Positions 8,276 to 16,189 of a stretch of DNA of 64,000 nt are shown here, piece after piece. The notes beneath the pieces are model-generated. The model was given only the letters and a program-made list of their open reading frames with translations. It was not told where the DNA came from and did no database searches. The position numbers were made by a program, and so were the translations under genes. This DNA comes from Aquabacter sp040049275 (GTDB taxonomy: Bacteria; Pseudomonadota; Alphaproteobacteria; Rhizobiales; Xanthobacteraceae): contig NZ_JBDZDT010000008.1 of assembly GCF_040049275.1 (NCBI RefSeq), forward strand, positions 1 to 64,000. The letters run 5' to 3'. Each line of letters begins with the position of its first letter. The stretch's first letter is position 1.

Positions 8276-8797
8276 ATGAAGAGCTTCAGGACCGTCATCG
8301 ATACGAGCCGCCGCAGGTTCCTGACGGGCGCGGGCATGATGACCGCGGGCATGGCGGCGGCCAGCGTCATCCCGAAGGAGGCGAAGGCCGCCCCGGCGGC
8401 CGCCCTCGTCGACTATCCCTCCAACCGCCTCGCCAACGTCGGCGACCTAAAGGTCAACGAGCCGCTCGACGTCACCTATCCCGATCCTGATGCCCCAGGC
8501 GTCCTGATCAAGCTCGGAAAGCGAGTCCCCGACGGAGCGGGCCCGGATGGCGACATCGTCGGATTCACCACCGTCTGCCCGCACAAGGGATTCCCGCTCA
8601 CCTACAACGCCGCGGACAGGACCATGAACTGCCCTGGCCACTACTCGCGGTTCGACTGCGAGAAGGGCGGGCAGCAGGTCTGGGGACAGGCCACGCAGAA
8701 CCTGCCGCAGTACGCGCTCCGCATCGACGCCAAGGGAGACATCTACGCTAACGGCGTCGACGAGCTCCTTTACGGCCGCCTGTCGAACGTTCTCTGA
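8276..8797 (+). CDS. aioB: Arsenite oxidase small subunit, Rieske [2Fe-2S] protein
   Basis: The small subunit of periplasmic arsenite oxidase (173 residues). It passes electrons from the molybdenum subunit to cytochrome c. A twin-arginine signal (SRRRFLTGAG, residues 11-20) exports the folded heterodimer. The Rieske ligands are C101 and H103 in CPHKGF and C119 and H122 in CPGH. The positions that carry a disulfide in the Alcaligenes enzyme are F106 and G121 here, the same pattern as in the Rhizobium NT-26 enzyme, which lacks that bridge; electron-transfer properties should follow that type. It is first in the aioBA-cytochrome c operon, starts 11 bp upstream of aioA, and is preceded by a sigma-54 promoter. 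Confidence 0.96.
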   Translation: MKSFRTVIDTSRRRFLTGAGMMTAGMAAASVIPKEAKAAPAAALVDYPSNRLANVGDLKVNEPLDVTYPDPDAPGVLIKLGKRVPDGAGPDGDIVGFTTVCPHKGFPLTYNAADRTMNCPGHYSRFDCEKGGQQVWGQATQNLPQYALRIDAKGDIYANGVDELLYGRLSNVL

Positions 8798-8808
8798 GGG
8801 AGGGAAAG

Positions 8809-11397
8809 ATGGCCTACAAACGCCAGATCGGACGCCTTCCGATCATCCCGGCCGACGCCACCGTGCACAATGTCGTCTGCCACTATTGCATCGTCGGCTG
8901 CGGCTACAAGGCCTACACCTGGGACGCCCGCTACGAGGGCGGCACCGCCCCCGGGGACAATGCGTTCGGCGTCGACCTGTCCAAGCAGCAGGAGGCGGAG
9001 ACTGGCGCCTGGTACGCACCCGCCATGTACAACCTGGTCAAGCAGAACGGGAAGGACGTCCATCTCGTCCTCAAGCCCGACAAGGACTGCGTGGTGAACT
9101 CCGGCCTCGGATCCGTGCGCGGCGCGCGAATGGCCGAGATGAGCTACTCGCGCCAGCGCAACACCGAGCTTCAGCGTCTGACCAATCCGCTCGTATGGCG
9201 CTACGGCCAGCTCCAGCCGACGAGCTGGGACGATGCCCTCGACCTCGTCGCGCGCGTGACCGCGAACGTCATCGCCGCGCAGGGAGAGGATGCCTTGTTC
9301 GTCTCCGCCTATGACCACGGTGGTGCCGGCGGCGGCTACGAGAACACGTGGGGCACGGGCAAGCTCTATTTCGGTGCGATGAAGATCAAGAACATCCGCA
9401 TTCACAACCGCCCGGCCTACAATTCCGAGGTCCACGGCACCCGTGACATGGGCGTCGGCGAACTCAACAACTGCTACGAGGATGCCGAGCTCGCCGACAC
9501 GATCGTCGCCGTCGGCACCAACGCGCTCGAGACCCAGACCAACTATTTCCTCAACCACTGGGTCCCCAACCTGCGCGGGACGTCGGTGGATAAGAAGAAG
9601 AAGGAATTCGGGAACGAGGCCGTGGACCGGGCCCGCGTGGTGATCGTCGATCCACGGCGGACCGTCACCGTCAACGCCTGCGAGATCGAGGCCGGGAAGG
9701 AGAACGTCCTGCACCTAGCCATCAACTCCGGGACCGACCTGATCCTGTTCAACGCCTGGCTCACCTACGCCGCCGAGAAGGGCTGGGTAGACCGACCGTT
9801 CATCGCGGCCTCCACCAAGGACTTCGACAAGGCGATCGCGGCCAACAAGGTCAGCGTCACGGATGCGGCGAAGATCACCGGTGTCAGCGAAGCCGACATC
9901 GTGAAGGCCATCACATGGATCGCCGAGCCGAAGGCGGGCAACGCCCGGCGCCGGACCATGTTCGCCTACGAGAAGGGGTTGATCTGGGGCAACGACAACT
10001 ACCGTACCAACCAGTCCCTCGTGAACCTCGCGCTCGCCACCGGCAACGTCGGACGCCCGGGCGGCGGTTGCGTGCGCATGGGCGGCCACCAGGAGGGATA
10101 CTGCCGCCCCTCCGACGCCCATGTGGGGCGCCCGGCCGCCTACGTCGACAAGCTGCTCATCGAGGGCAAGGGCGCGGTCCACCACGTCTGGGGATGCGAC
10201 CACTACAAGACCACCCTGAACGCAATGGAGTTCAAGCGGGTCTACAAGAAGCGGAGCGACATGGTGAAGGACGCCATGAACTCCGTGCCCTACGGCGACC
10301 GGGACGCCATGGTGAAGGCGATCACCGACGCCATCCGCCAGGGAGGCCTGTTCTCGGTGGACGTCGACATCGTCCCCACCAAGATCGGCGAGGCCGCGCA
10401 CGTCATCCTCCCGGCCGCGACCTCCGGCGAAATGAACCTCACCTCCATGAACGGCGAGCGGCGCATGCGCCTGACCGAGCGCTACATGGACCCGCCGGGA
10501 CAGGCGATGCCGGATTGCCTGATCGCGGCACGGCTCGCCAACCACATGGAGCGCGCGTTCCGCGCCCTCGGCAAGCCGGACATCGCAGGCAAGTTCACGG
10601 GCTTCGACTGGAAGACCGAGGAAGACGCCTTCATGGATGGGTATCACCAGCATGAGAAGGGCGGCGAGTTCGTCACCTACGCGCGGCTGCGGGCCATGGG
10701 AACGAACGGCTTCCAGGAGCCGGCGGTGGGGCTCGAGAACACCGGCGCGGTGGCGGCGGGGACATCCACGGGTGCTCCCGGCGAGGTCCTGAAGGGCCCC
10801 GCCATCGAGGGTGCACGCGGGAAAGAGCCCGTGCAGAAGGACGCGCCCACGCCACCTGCCGACACCCAGCGGATCATCGGCACCAAGCGCCTTTATTCGG
10901 ACGGGAAGTTCAACGCACCGGACGGGAAGGCGACCTTCATGCCCACCCAGTGGCGTGGCCTCCAGGCGCCGGGGAAACAGGCGGAGAAAGACAAGTTCCC
11001 CTACCTGATCAACAACGGGCGGGCTAACCTCGTCTGGCAGAGCGCCTATCTCGATGTCGAGAACGAGTTGGTGATGGACAGGTGGCCCTTCCCGTTCATC
11101 GAGATGAACCCGCAGGATATGGCCGAGCTGAACCTGAAGGAGGGCGACCTCGTCGAGGTCTACAACGACAACGGCTCGACCCAGGCCATGGCGTATCCGA
11201 CGCCCACCGCGAAACGGAAGCAGGCTTTCATGCTGTTCGGCTATCCCACGGGCGTGCAGGGCAACGTGGTCTCGGCGGGGGTGAACGAGTTCATCATCCC
11301 GAACTACAAGCAGACCTGGGGCAGCATCCGGAAGATCTCCGATGCCCCGTCCGGTGTCGCCCACCTCACCTTCAAATCGAAGGAATATACGGCATAG
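8809..11397 (+). CDS. aioA: Arsenite oxidase large subunit, molybdopterin enzyme
   Basis: The catalytic subunit (862 residues) oxidises As(III) to As(V) at a bis-molybdopterin guanine dinucleotide centre. Cluster cysteines C24, C27 and C31 (CHYCIVGC) bind the [3Fe-4S] cluster; the lack of a fourth Cys is typical of AioA. Substrate-site blocks HNRPAYNSEVHGTRDMG and GGGCVRMGGHQEGYCRPS are complete. It has no signal peptide and is exported with AioB. It is longer than the usual 820-845 residues: an Ala/Gly/Pro-rich stretch at about residues 644-688 (around LENTGAVAAGTSTGAPG) is an insertion relative to homologues I recall. GGGAGGGAAAG gives a strong ribosome binding site. Confidence 0.97.
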   Translation: MAYKRQIGRLPIIPADATVHNVVCHYCIVGCGYKAYTWDARYEGGTAPGDNAFGVDLSKQQEAETGAWYAPAMYNLVKQNGKDVHLVLKPDKDCVVNSGLGSVRGARMAEMSYSRQRNTELQRLTNPLVWRYGQLQPTSWDDALDLVARVTANVIAAQGEDALFVSAYDHGGAGGGYENTWGTGKLYFGAMKIKNIRIHNRPAYNSEVHGTRDMGVGELNNCYEDAELADTIVAVGTNALETQTNYFLNHWVPNLRGTSVDKKKKEFGNEAVDRARVVIVDPRRTVTVNACEIEAGKENVLHLAINSGTDLILFNAWLTYAAEKGWVDRPFIAASTKDFDKAIAANKVSVTDAAKITGVSEADIVKAITWIAEPKAGNARRRTMFAYEKGLIWGNDNYRTNQSLVNLALATGNVGRPGGGCVRMGGHQEGYCRPSDAHVGRPAAYVDKLLIEGKGAVHHVWGCDHYKTTLNAMEFKRVYKKRSDMVKDAMNSVPYGDRDAMVKAITDAIRQGGLFSVDVDIVPTKIGEAAHVILPAATSGEMNLTSMNGERRMRLTERYMDPPGQAMPDCLIAARLANHMERAFRALGKPDIAGKFTGFDWKTEEDAFMDGYHQHEKGGEFVTYARLRAMGTNGFQEPAVGLENTGAVAAGTSTGAPGEVLKGPAIEGARGKEPVQKDAPTPPADTQRIIGTKRLYSDGKFNAPDGKATFMPTQWRGLQAPGKQAEKDKFPYLINNGRANLVWQSAYLDVENELVMDRWPFPFIEMNPQDMAELNLKEGDLVEVYNDNGSTQAMAYPTPTAKRKQAFMLFGYPTGVQGNVVSAGVNEFIIPNYKQTWGSIRKISDAPSGVAHLTFKSKEYTA

Positions 11398-11404
11398 GTC
11401 CCGT

Positions 11405-11428
11405 GGCCCCGCGTTTCGGCGCGGGGCC
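11405..11428 (+). terminator. GC-rich hairpin between aioA and the cytochrome c gene
   Basis: GGCCCCGCG (11405-11413) and CGCGGGGCC (11420-11428) form a perfect 9-bp stem with a 6-base loop, 8 bp after the aioA stop. It has no T-run, so it may be a partial terminator or a 3'-end stabiliser that lowers cytochrome expression relative to aioBA. Confidence 0.45.
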
Positions 11429-11481
11429 CTCCTCACCGATGCCGCACCGCCTTTCCCGCCCGAGCCCATCAGGAAGCATCA

Positions 11482-11868
11482 ATGAAGCGTCTCGCATTCT
11501 GCGCGGCAGCGCTCGTCATCGCCTGCCAGTCCCCAGTCTTCGGACAGGATGCCGAAGCTGGAAAGCGTATTTTCGCGCGCTGCTCCCCATGCCATGCCGT
11601 CGGCCCCAATGCGCCCAACAAGGTTGGCCCGGAGCTGAACGGCCTGTTGGGCCGGAAGGCGGGATCCGTGCCCGGCTACGCCTATTCCCCGGCCAACTTG
11701 CAGTCCGGCATCACCTGGACCGAGGAGGAGTTCACCGCCTACATCAAGGACCCCAAGGGCGTCATCAAGGGGACCAAGATGAGCTTCGCTGGGGTGAAGA
11801 ACGAGCAGGAGGTCAAGGACCTCGTCGCATTCCTGAAGGCGTTCGGCGCCGACGGCCAGCCCAAATAA
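11482..11868 (+). CDS. Periplasmic class I c-type cytochrome, electron acceptor of arsenite oxidase
   Basis: A 128-residue soluble cytochrome c. The signal peptide (MKRLAFCAAALVIACQSPVFG, cut near GQ) is followed by the haem site CSPCH and a downstream Met ligand candidate in GTKMSFAG. The KVGPELNGLLGRKAGSVPGY block is typical of mitochondrial-type c2 cytochromes. In rhizobial arsenite oxidisers a cytochrome in this position (often called cytC or aioD) takes electrons from AioB and hands them to the terminal oxidase. AGGAAG lies 5 bases before the ATG. It is the last gene of the aioBA transcript, after a hairpin that may reduce read-through. Confidence 0.93.
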   Translation: MKRLAFCAAALVIACQSPVFGQDAEAGKRIFARCSPCHAVGPNAPNKVGPELNGLLGRKAGSVPGYAYSPANLQSGITWTEEEFTAYIKDPKGVIKGTKMSFAGVKNEQEVKDLVAFLKAFGADGQPK

Positions 11869-11973
11869 GGGTCGACGCCCGTTCGATCCTCTTCCGGCAC
11901 CAAGCCTCATAGCCGCCCGAGCCACTTCACGAACAACGAAGCCGTCGCCATCACGGTCGGCCGGTGGCCAGCC

Positions 11974-11991
11974 TCGTCACATCAACGTCAC
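11974..11991 (+). promoter_or_regulatory. PHO-box-like direct repeat upstream of pstS
   Basis: TCGTCAC-ATCA-ACGTCAC is a 7-4-7 direct repeat with the 11-bp period of PhoB sites (consensus CTGTCAT-N4-CTGTCAT). It lies about 90 bp before the pstS start. This suggests induction by phosphate starvation, which fits pstS function; it has not been tested against a matrix. Confidence 0.5.
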
Positions 11992-12015
11992 TCCCGGCAC
12001 TTATTCGATCTGTCG

Positions 12016-12034
12016 ACGATCATGGACATATCGT
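12016..12034. promoter_or_regulatory. Inverted repeat ACGAT-N9-ATCGT upstream of pstS
   Basis: A perfect 5-bp inverted repeat with a 9-base spacer, between the PHO-box-like repeat and the pstS start. It could be an operator for an ArsR-type repressor or chance; the arms are short. Confidence 0.25.
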
Positions 12035-12081
12035 GCTATACGAGTCCGTGGACGGAAACGCCAATATGCCGGGAGGCACCC

Positions 12082-13107
12082 GTGACACGCATCTTCAGTC
12101 TGGCCATCGCTGCATTGACCGCCGCCGCCGTGCTCGCGCCCGCCGCGCGCGCCGACGAGGTCCGAGGAGCGGGGTCGACATTCGCCTACCCGATCATCTG
12201 GAAGTGGTCGCAGGCCTTCCGGGAGAAGACGGGCCAGACGGTCAGCTACCAGTCCGTCGGCTCGTCGGCGGGCGTCATTGCGATCAAGGATCGGACCGCC
12301 GACTTCGGGGCTTCGGATAAGCCGCTGCAACCGGCGGAACTGGCAAAACTCGGCCTCGGTCAGTTTCCCATCGTGTTCGGCGGGGTCGTCCCCGTCCTCA
12401 ACGTCGACGGGATCGGTCCCGGCCAGATGAAGTTCACGGGGGCGCTGCTGGCGGACATCTTCCTGGGGAAGATTACCAACTGGAACGATCCGGCGATCAA
12501 GGCCGTCAATCCGGACCTGACCTTCCCCGATGCGAAGATCGCGGTGGTTCACCGGTCCGACGGCTCCGGCACGACCTTCAACTGGGTCTCTTACCTGTCG
12601 AAGGCGAGCCCTGAATGGAAGCAGCGGGTCGGCGAGGGAAATGCGGTGGACTGGCCGGTCGGCTCCGGGGCACGGGGCAACGAGGGCGTGGCAACCGACG
12701 TAAAGCGCATCAAGAACGCGATCGGCTATGTCGAATTCACGTATGTCGTCCAGGTGAAGTTGACCTACGGCCTCGTCCAGAACCGGGCCGGCAAGTTCAT
12801 CGCCCCGAGCGCGGCCTCGTTCCAGGCAGCGGCCGCAAGCTTCGACTGGACGAAGGCGGATGACTTCGCGGTCATCATCAACGATTCCCCCGCCGAGGAT
12901 GCCTATCCGATCGCCGCTTCCACGTTCGTGCTGATGTACAAGGACCCCAAGGCTGCCGGCGCGAGCCGGGCGGCATTCGACTTCTGGAAATTCTCGCTCG
13001 GCGAAGGCGAGAAGTACGCTTCGCAACTGGGCTACGTTCCCTTGCCCCCCGCACTGGTGGAGCAGGTCAAGGCGTACTGGGCCCGAACCTTCAAGGGCGG
13101 CGCATAG
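12082..13107 (+). CDS. pstS: PstS, periplasmic high-affinity phosphate-binding protein
   Basis: The periplasmic receptor of the Pst ABC phosphate importer (341 residues). A signal peptide (VTRIFSLAIAALTAAAVLA, cut after ARA) precedes the mature start ADEVRGAGSTFAYPI. Phosphate-contact motifs GAGSTFAYP, VGSSAG and RSDGSGTTFNW are intact. GTG 12082 is chosen because GGGAGG sits 6 bases upstream and the signal peptide begins there; the ATG at 12022 would add a non-signal leader. No pstCAB genes follow, so it must use transporters encoded elsewhere. pstS genes recur in aio/ars islands, where selective phosphate capture limits arsenate uptake (known association; the role here is inferred). Confidence 0.92.
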   Translation: MTRIFSLAIAALTAAAVLAPAARADEVRGAGSTFAYPIIWKWSQAFREKTGQTVSYQSVGSSAGVIAIKDRTADFGASDKPLQPAELAKLGLGQFPIVFGGVVPVLNVDGIGPGQMKFTGALLADIFLGKITNWNDPAIKAVNPDLTFPDAKIAVVHRSDGSGTTFNWVSYLSKASPEWKQRVGEGNAVDWPVGSGARGNEGVATDVKRIKNAIGYVEFTYVVQVKLTYGLVQNRAGKFIAPSAASFQAAAASFDWTKADDFAVIINDSPAEDAYPIAASTFVLMYKDPKAAGASRAAFDFWKFSLGEGEKYASQLGYVPLPPALVEQVKAYWARTFKGGA

Positions 13108-13148
13108 GGCTGCGCCGCCATCAGGCATTCCCAACGAGCGAGATTTTC

Positions 13149-14036
13149 ATGGGCACGGCGACATTCAACGCGGACGACGCAATCAAGGTCTTCGATGCGC
13201 TGGCGCAGCCGACGCGGCTGGAGACCTACCGTCTGCTGCTGCGATACATGCCTTATGGCCTGCCCGCGGGTGACATCGCCCGGCTGCTTGCCGTGCCCCA
13301 CAACACCATGTCCACGCACCTCTCCTTGCTCGAGAGGGCGGGCCTCCTCACCGCGCGTCGCGAGGGACGATCGATCATCTATGCGGCGAACGTCGCGCCC
13401 GCCCTTCCACCGCTCGCGTCCCTGATGGGGGAGATGGGCTTCACGGCAACGCCTCGCCGGGGTGGGCTCGTCTCGTCCTTCCCCCAGGTGCGCACCGCCG
13501 CCGCCAACGACCGCGTCTACAACGTCCTCCTCGTGTGTTCCGCCAACTCCGCTCGTTCCGTGATCGCCGAGGCGATCCTGAATCGCGAGGGACGGGGGCG
13601 CTTCCGCGCCTTCTCCGCGGGGAGCCGGCCGAAGGGGAAGCCGCATCCTGCCGTGATCTCCCTCCTCCAATCCCTCGGCTACGGGACCGACGGGCTGTCC
13701 TCGAAGAGCTGGAGCGGGTTCGCGACGAAGGATGCGCCGGAGATGGACTTCGTCATCACCACCTGCGACACGGCGGCGGGCGAACAATGTCCGGCCTTCC
13801 CGGGACACCCGCTCCAGGCGCATTGGGGACTGCCGGATCCCGCCCTCGTGAAGGGCTCGGAGGCGGAGCAGCGGGCCGCGTTCGTCGCGACCTACCGGCG
13901 CCTCGCATCCCGCATGTCCGCGTTCGTGAACCTGCCTTTCGCCGAACTCGACCTTGCGACCCTCAAGGATCGCATCGCCGAGATCGGCCGGATGGAAGGG
14001 GCGACCGAGCTGACGCTCTCCGGCATCGCCGCATAA
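13149..14036 (+). CDS. ArsR-ArsC fusion: winged-helix domain joined to low-molecular-weight-phosphatase-type arsenate reductase
   Basis: A 295-residue two-domain protein. Residues 8-105 are an ArsR-type winged helix (LAVPHNTMSTHLSLLERAGL is the DNA-reading region). Residues 122-270 are an ArsC of the LMW-phosphatase fold with the catalytic C130-x5-R loop CSANSAR and further redox cysteines C206 and C214 (VITTCDTAAGEQCP), so it should reduce As(V) to As(III) using thioredoxin or glutathione. The ArsR half contains no cysteine at all, so the usual thiol arsenite-sensing site is missing from it. It is first of an operon with acr3, gap, arsJ and arsC, 41 bp after pstS. Confidence 0.92.
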   Translation: MGTATFNADDAIKVFDALAQPTRLETYRLLLRYMPYGLPAGDIARLLAVPHNTMSTHLSLLERAGLLTARREGRSIIYAANVAPALPPLASLMGEMGFTATPRRGGLVSSFPQVRTAAANDRVYNVLLVCSANSARSVIAEAILNREGRGRFRAFSAGSRPKGKPHPAVISLLQSLGYGTDGLSSKSWSGFATKDAPEMDFVITTCDTAAGEQCPAFPGHPLQAHWGLPDPALVKGSEAEQRAAFVATYRRLASRMSAFVNLPFAELDLATLKDRIAEIGRMEGATELTLSGIAA

Positions 14037-14049
14037 GGAATCGATCCTC

Positions 14050-15099
14050 GTGTCCGTATTCGAGCGCTACCTGACCGTTTGGGTCTTTCTCTGCATCGTC
14101 GTCGGCATCGCGCTGGGCGCCGCCGCGCCCTCGGCGTTCCAGGTGATCGGAAGCCTCGAGGTCGCGCAGGTGAACCTGCCCGTCGCGGTCCTGATCTGGC
14201 TCATGATCGTCCCCATGCTGCTGAAGATCGACTTCGGGGCGCTCGCCCAGGTCGGCCGGCACTGGCGCGGGATCTCCGTCACCCTTCTCGTGAACTGGGG
14301 CGTGAAGCCCTTCTCCATGGCGGTGCTCGGCTGGCTCTTCGTAGGCTACCTGTTCCGGCCCTACCTGCCTGCGGATCAGATCGACAGCTACATCGCCGGG
14401 CTCATCCTGCTGGCGTCGGCTCCCTGCACCGCCATGGTGTTCGTCTGGTCGAACCTGACGAAGGGCGAGCCGCATTTCACCCTGTCCCAGGTGGCGCTGA
14501 ACGACGCCATCATGATCGTGGCCTTCGCGCCGGTGGTCGGCCTTCTTCTCGGACTGTCGTCGATCACGGTGCCGTGGAACACGCTGCTCCTCTCCGTCGT
14601 GCTCTACATCGTCGTCCCGGTCATCGCCGCCCAGTTGATCCGTGGGCGCATCCTCGCCGGCGGTGGGCAGGCGGCGCTGGATAGGGTCCTCGGCGTCCTC
14701 CAGCCCGCCTCCCTGGTGGCCCTGCTGGCCACCCTGGTCCTGCTGTTCGCCTTCCAGGGCGAGCAGATCCTCGCCCAGCCCCTGGTCATCGCTCTCCTTG
14801 CGGTGCCGATCCTGATCCAGGTCTACTTCAACTCCGGGCTTGCCTATCTGCTGAACCGGATGTCCGGCGAAGCCCACTGCGTCGCGGGCCCGTCCGCCCT
14901 GATCGGCGCGTCCAACTTCTTCGAGCTCGCTGTCGCCGCCGCCATCAGCCTCTTCGGCTTCCAGTCCGGCGCGGCGCTCGCCACCGTGGTCGGCGTGCTC
15001 ATCGAGGTGCCGGTCATGCTGTCGGTCGTGTGGATCGTGAACCGCTCGAAGGATTGGTACGAGGCCGGAGGCGTGAAGGTTCCGGATGCCTCCCATTGA
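14050..15099 (+). CDS. acr3: Acr3, arsenite efflux permease
   Basis: A 349-residue inner-membrane carrier with about ten hydrophobic helices, of the Acr3/BART superfamily, which exports arsenite driven by the proton gradient. The family signature around the essential Cys is present: C126 in LASAPCTAMVFVWSNLTKG, and the ALNDAIMIVAF and ANFFELAVAAAIS-like helices follow. The start is GTG 14050, 13 bp after the arsR-arsC fusion. It exports the As(III) made by the two arsenate reductases encoded in the same operon. Confidence 0.95.
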   Translation: MSVFERYLTVWVFLCIVVGIALGAAAPSAFQVIGSLEVAQVNLPVAVLIWLMIVPMLLKIDFGALAQVGRHWRGISVTLLVNWGVKPFSMAVLGWLFVGYLFRPYLPADQIDSYIAGLILLASAPCTAMVFVWSNLTKGEPHFTLSQVALNDAIMIVAFAPVVGLLLGLSSITVPWNTLLLSVVLYIVVPVIAAQLIRGRILAGGGQAALDRVLGVLQPASLVALLATLVLLFAFQGEQILAQPLVIALLAVPILIQVYFNSGLAYLLNRMSGEAHCVAGPSALIGASNFFELAVAAAISLFGFQSGAALATVVGVLIEVPVMLSVVWIVNRSKDWYEAGGVKVPDASH

Positions 15100-15144
15100 T
15101 CAAGCGCGCCGACGCGAACGCGGCGCGAGCACGGGGATGAGAAG

Positions 15145-16188
15145 ATGAGAGTGGGAATCAATGGCCTCGGCCGGATCGGACGCCTCGCCCTGCGGGCCTC
15201 CATGGGCGGCGCCGAACGTCCCGTCGACGATCCGCGCGGCAACAATCGCCTCGACGTGGTCCATCTCAATGAGATCAAGGGCGGTTCGACAGCGATCGCC
15301 CATCTCCTCGAGTTCGACAGCGTCCAGGGCCGCTGGCGGATGCCCATATCGGCGGAGGGCGCCGAGGACATCCGGATTGACGGGAAGAACCTGTCCTTCT
15401 CCTCCCATGCCGCGCCCGGCGATATCCCGTGGGGCGACCTGGGCGTGGACGTGGTGCTTGAGGCCACCGGCAAGTTCCTGACCCCCGAGACGCTGGAGGG
15501 CCATCTCAAGCGCGGCGCGAAGCGGGTGATCGTGGCTGCGCCGGTGAAGGACCCTTCCGTCCTGAACGTCGTCGTGGGCGTCAACGAGCACCTCTACGAG
15601 CGGTCGAAGCACCCCATCGTGACGGCCGCCTCCTGCACCACCAATTGCCTCGCCCCCGTGGTGAAGGTGGTGCACGAGAAGATCGGCATCCGGCACGGGC
15701 AGATCACCACCATCCACGATCCCACGAATACGAACGTTGTGGTGGACGCCCCCCACAAGGACCTGCGGCGCGCCCGGTCGGCCATGCTTTCGCTCCAGCC
15801 CACCACCACCGGGAGCGCCACGGCCATCGCCCTGATCTATCCCGAGCTCAAGGGCAGGCTGAACGGCCATGCGGTGCGCGCGCCCGTGCTGAACGCGTCC
15901 CTCACCGATTGCGTGTTCGAGCTGAACCGGGAGACCACGGCCGAGGAAGTGAACGACCTGTTCCGGGAGGCCGCCGATGGCGCGTTGCGCGGCATCCTCG
16001 GATTCGAGCCGCGTCCCCTGGTCTCGGCGGACTATGCGCGCGACACGCGGTCCTCGATCGTCGACGGCCTGTCCACGCTGGTGACCGACGGCACCCTCCT
16101 GAAGGTCTACGCCTGGTACGACAACGAGATGGGCTATGCATGCCGGATGGTGGACCTTGCCTGCCATCTCGAGCGGGAGGGCCTCTGA
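15145..16188 (+). CDS. gap: Glyceraldehyde-3-phosphate dehydrogenase of the ArsJ arsenate-resistance pair
   Basis: A 347-residue cytoplasmic dehydrogenase. The NAD loop GINGLGRIGR is at the N-terminus, the catalytic Cys is C164 in ASCTTNCLAP, and TTTGSATA and WYDNEMGYACRMVDL complete the fold. In ars operons this enzyme uses arsenate in place of phosphate, giving unstable 1-arseno-3-phosphoglycerate, which ArsJ exports (established for gapdh-arsJ pairs). It is directly followed by arsJ, one base between stop and start. It may also act in glycolysis, but its position argues for the resistance role. Confidence 0.93.
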   Translation: MRVGINGLGRIGRLALRASMGGAERPVDDPRGNNRLDVVHLNEIKGGSTAIAHLLEFDSVQGRWRMPISAEGAEDIRIDGKNLSFSSHAAPGDIPWGDLGVDVVLEATGKFLTPETLEGHLKRGAKRVIVAAPVKDPSVLNVVVGVNEHLYERSKHPIVTAASCTTNCLAPVVKVVHEKIGIRHGQITTIHDPTNTNVVVDAPHKDLRRARSAMLSLQPTTTGSATAIALIYPELKGRLNGHAVRAPVLNASLTDCVFELNRETTAEEVNDLFREAADGALRGILGFEPRPLVSADYARDTRSSIVDGLSTLVTDGTLLKVYAWYDNEMGYACRMVDLACHLEREGL

Positions 16189-16189
16189 C

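Noticed and set aside
9715..11469. A 584-codon minus-strand frame opposite aioA
   Set aside because: Antisense shadow with biased composition (Val/Gly/His/Arg rich) and no start signal.
13108..13148. A terminator between pstS and the ArsR-ArsC fusion
   Set aside because: No stem-loop with a T-run is visible in the 41-base gap, so co-transcription is likely.
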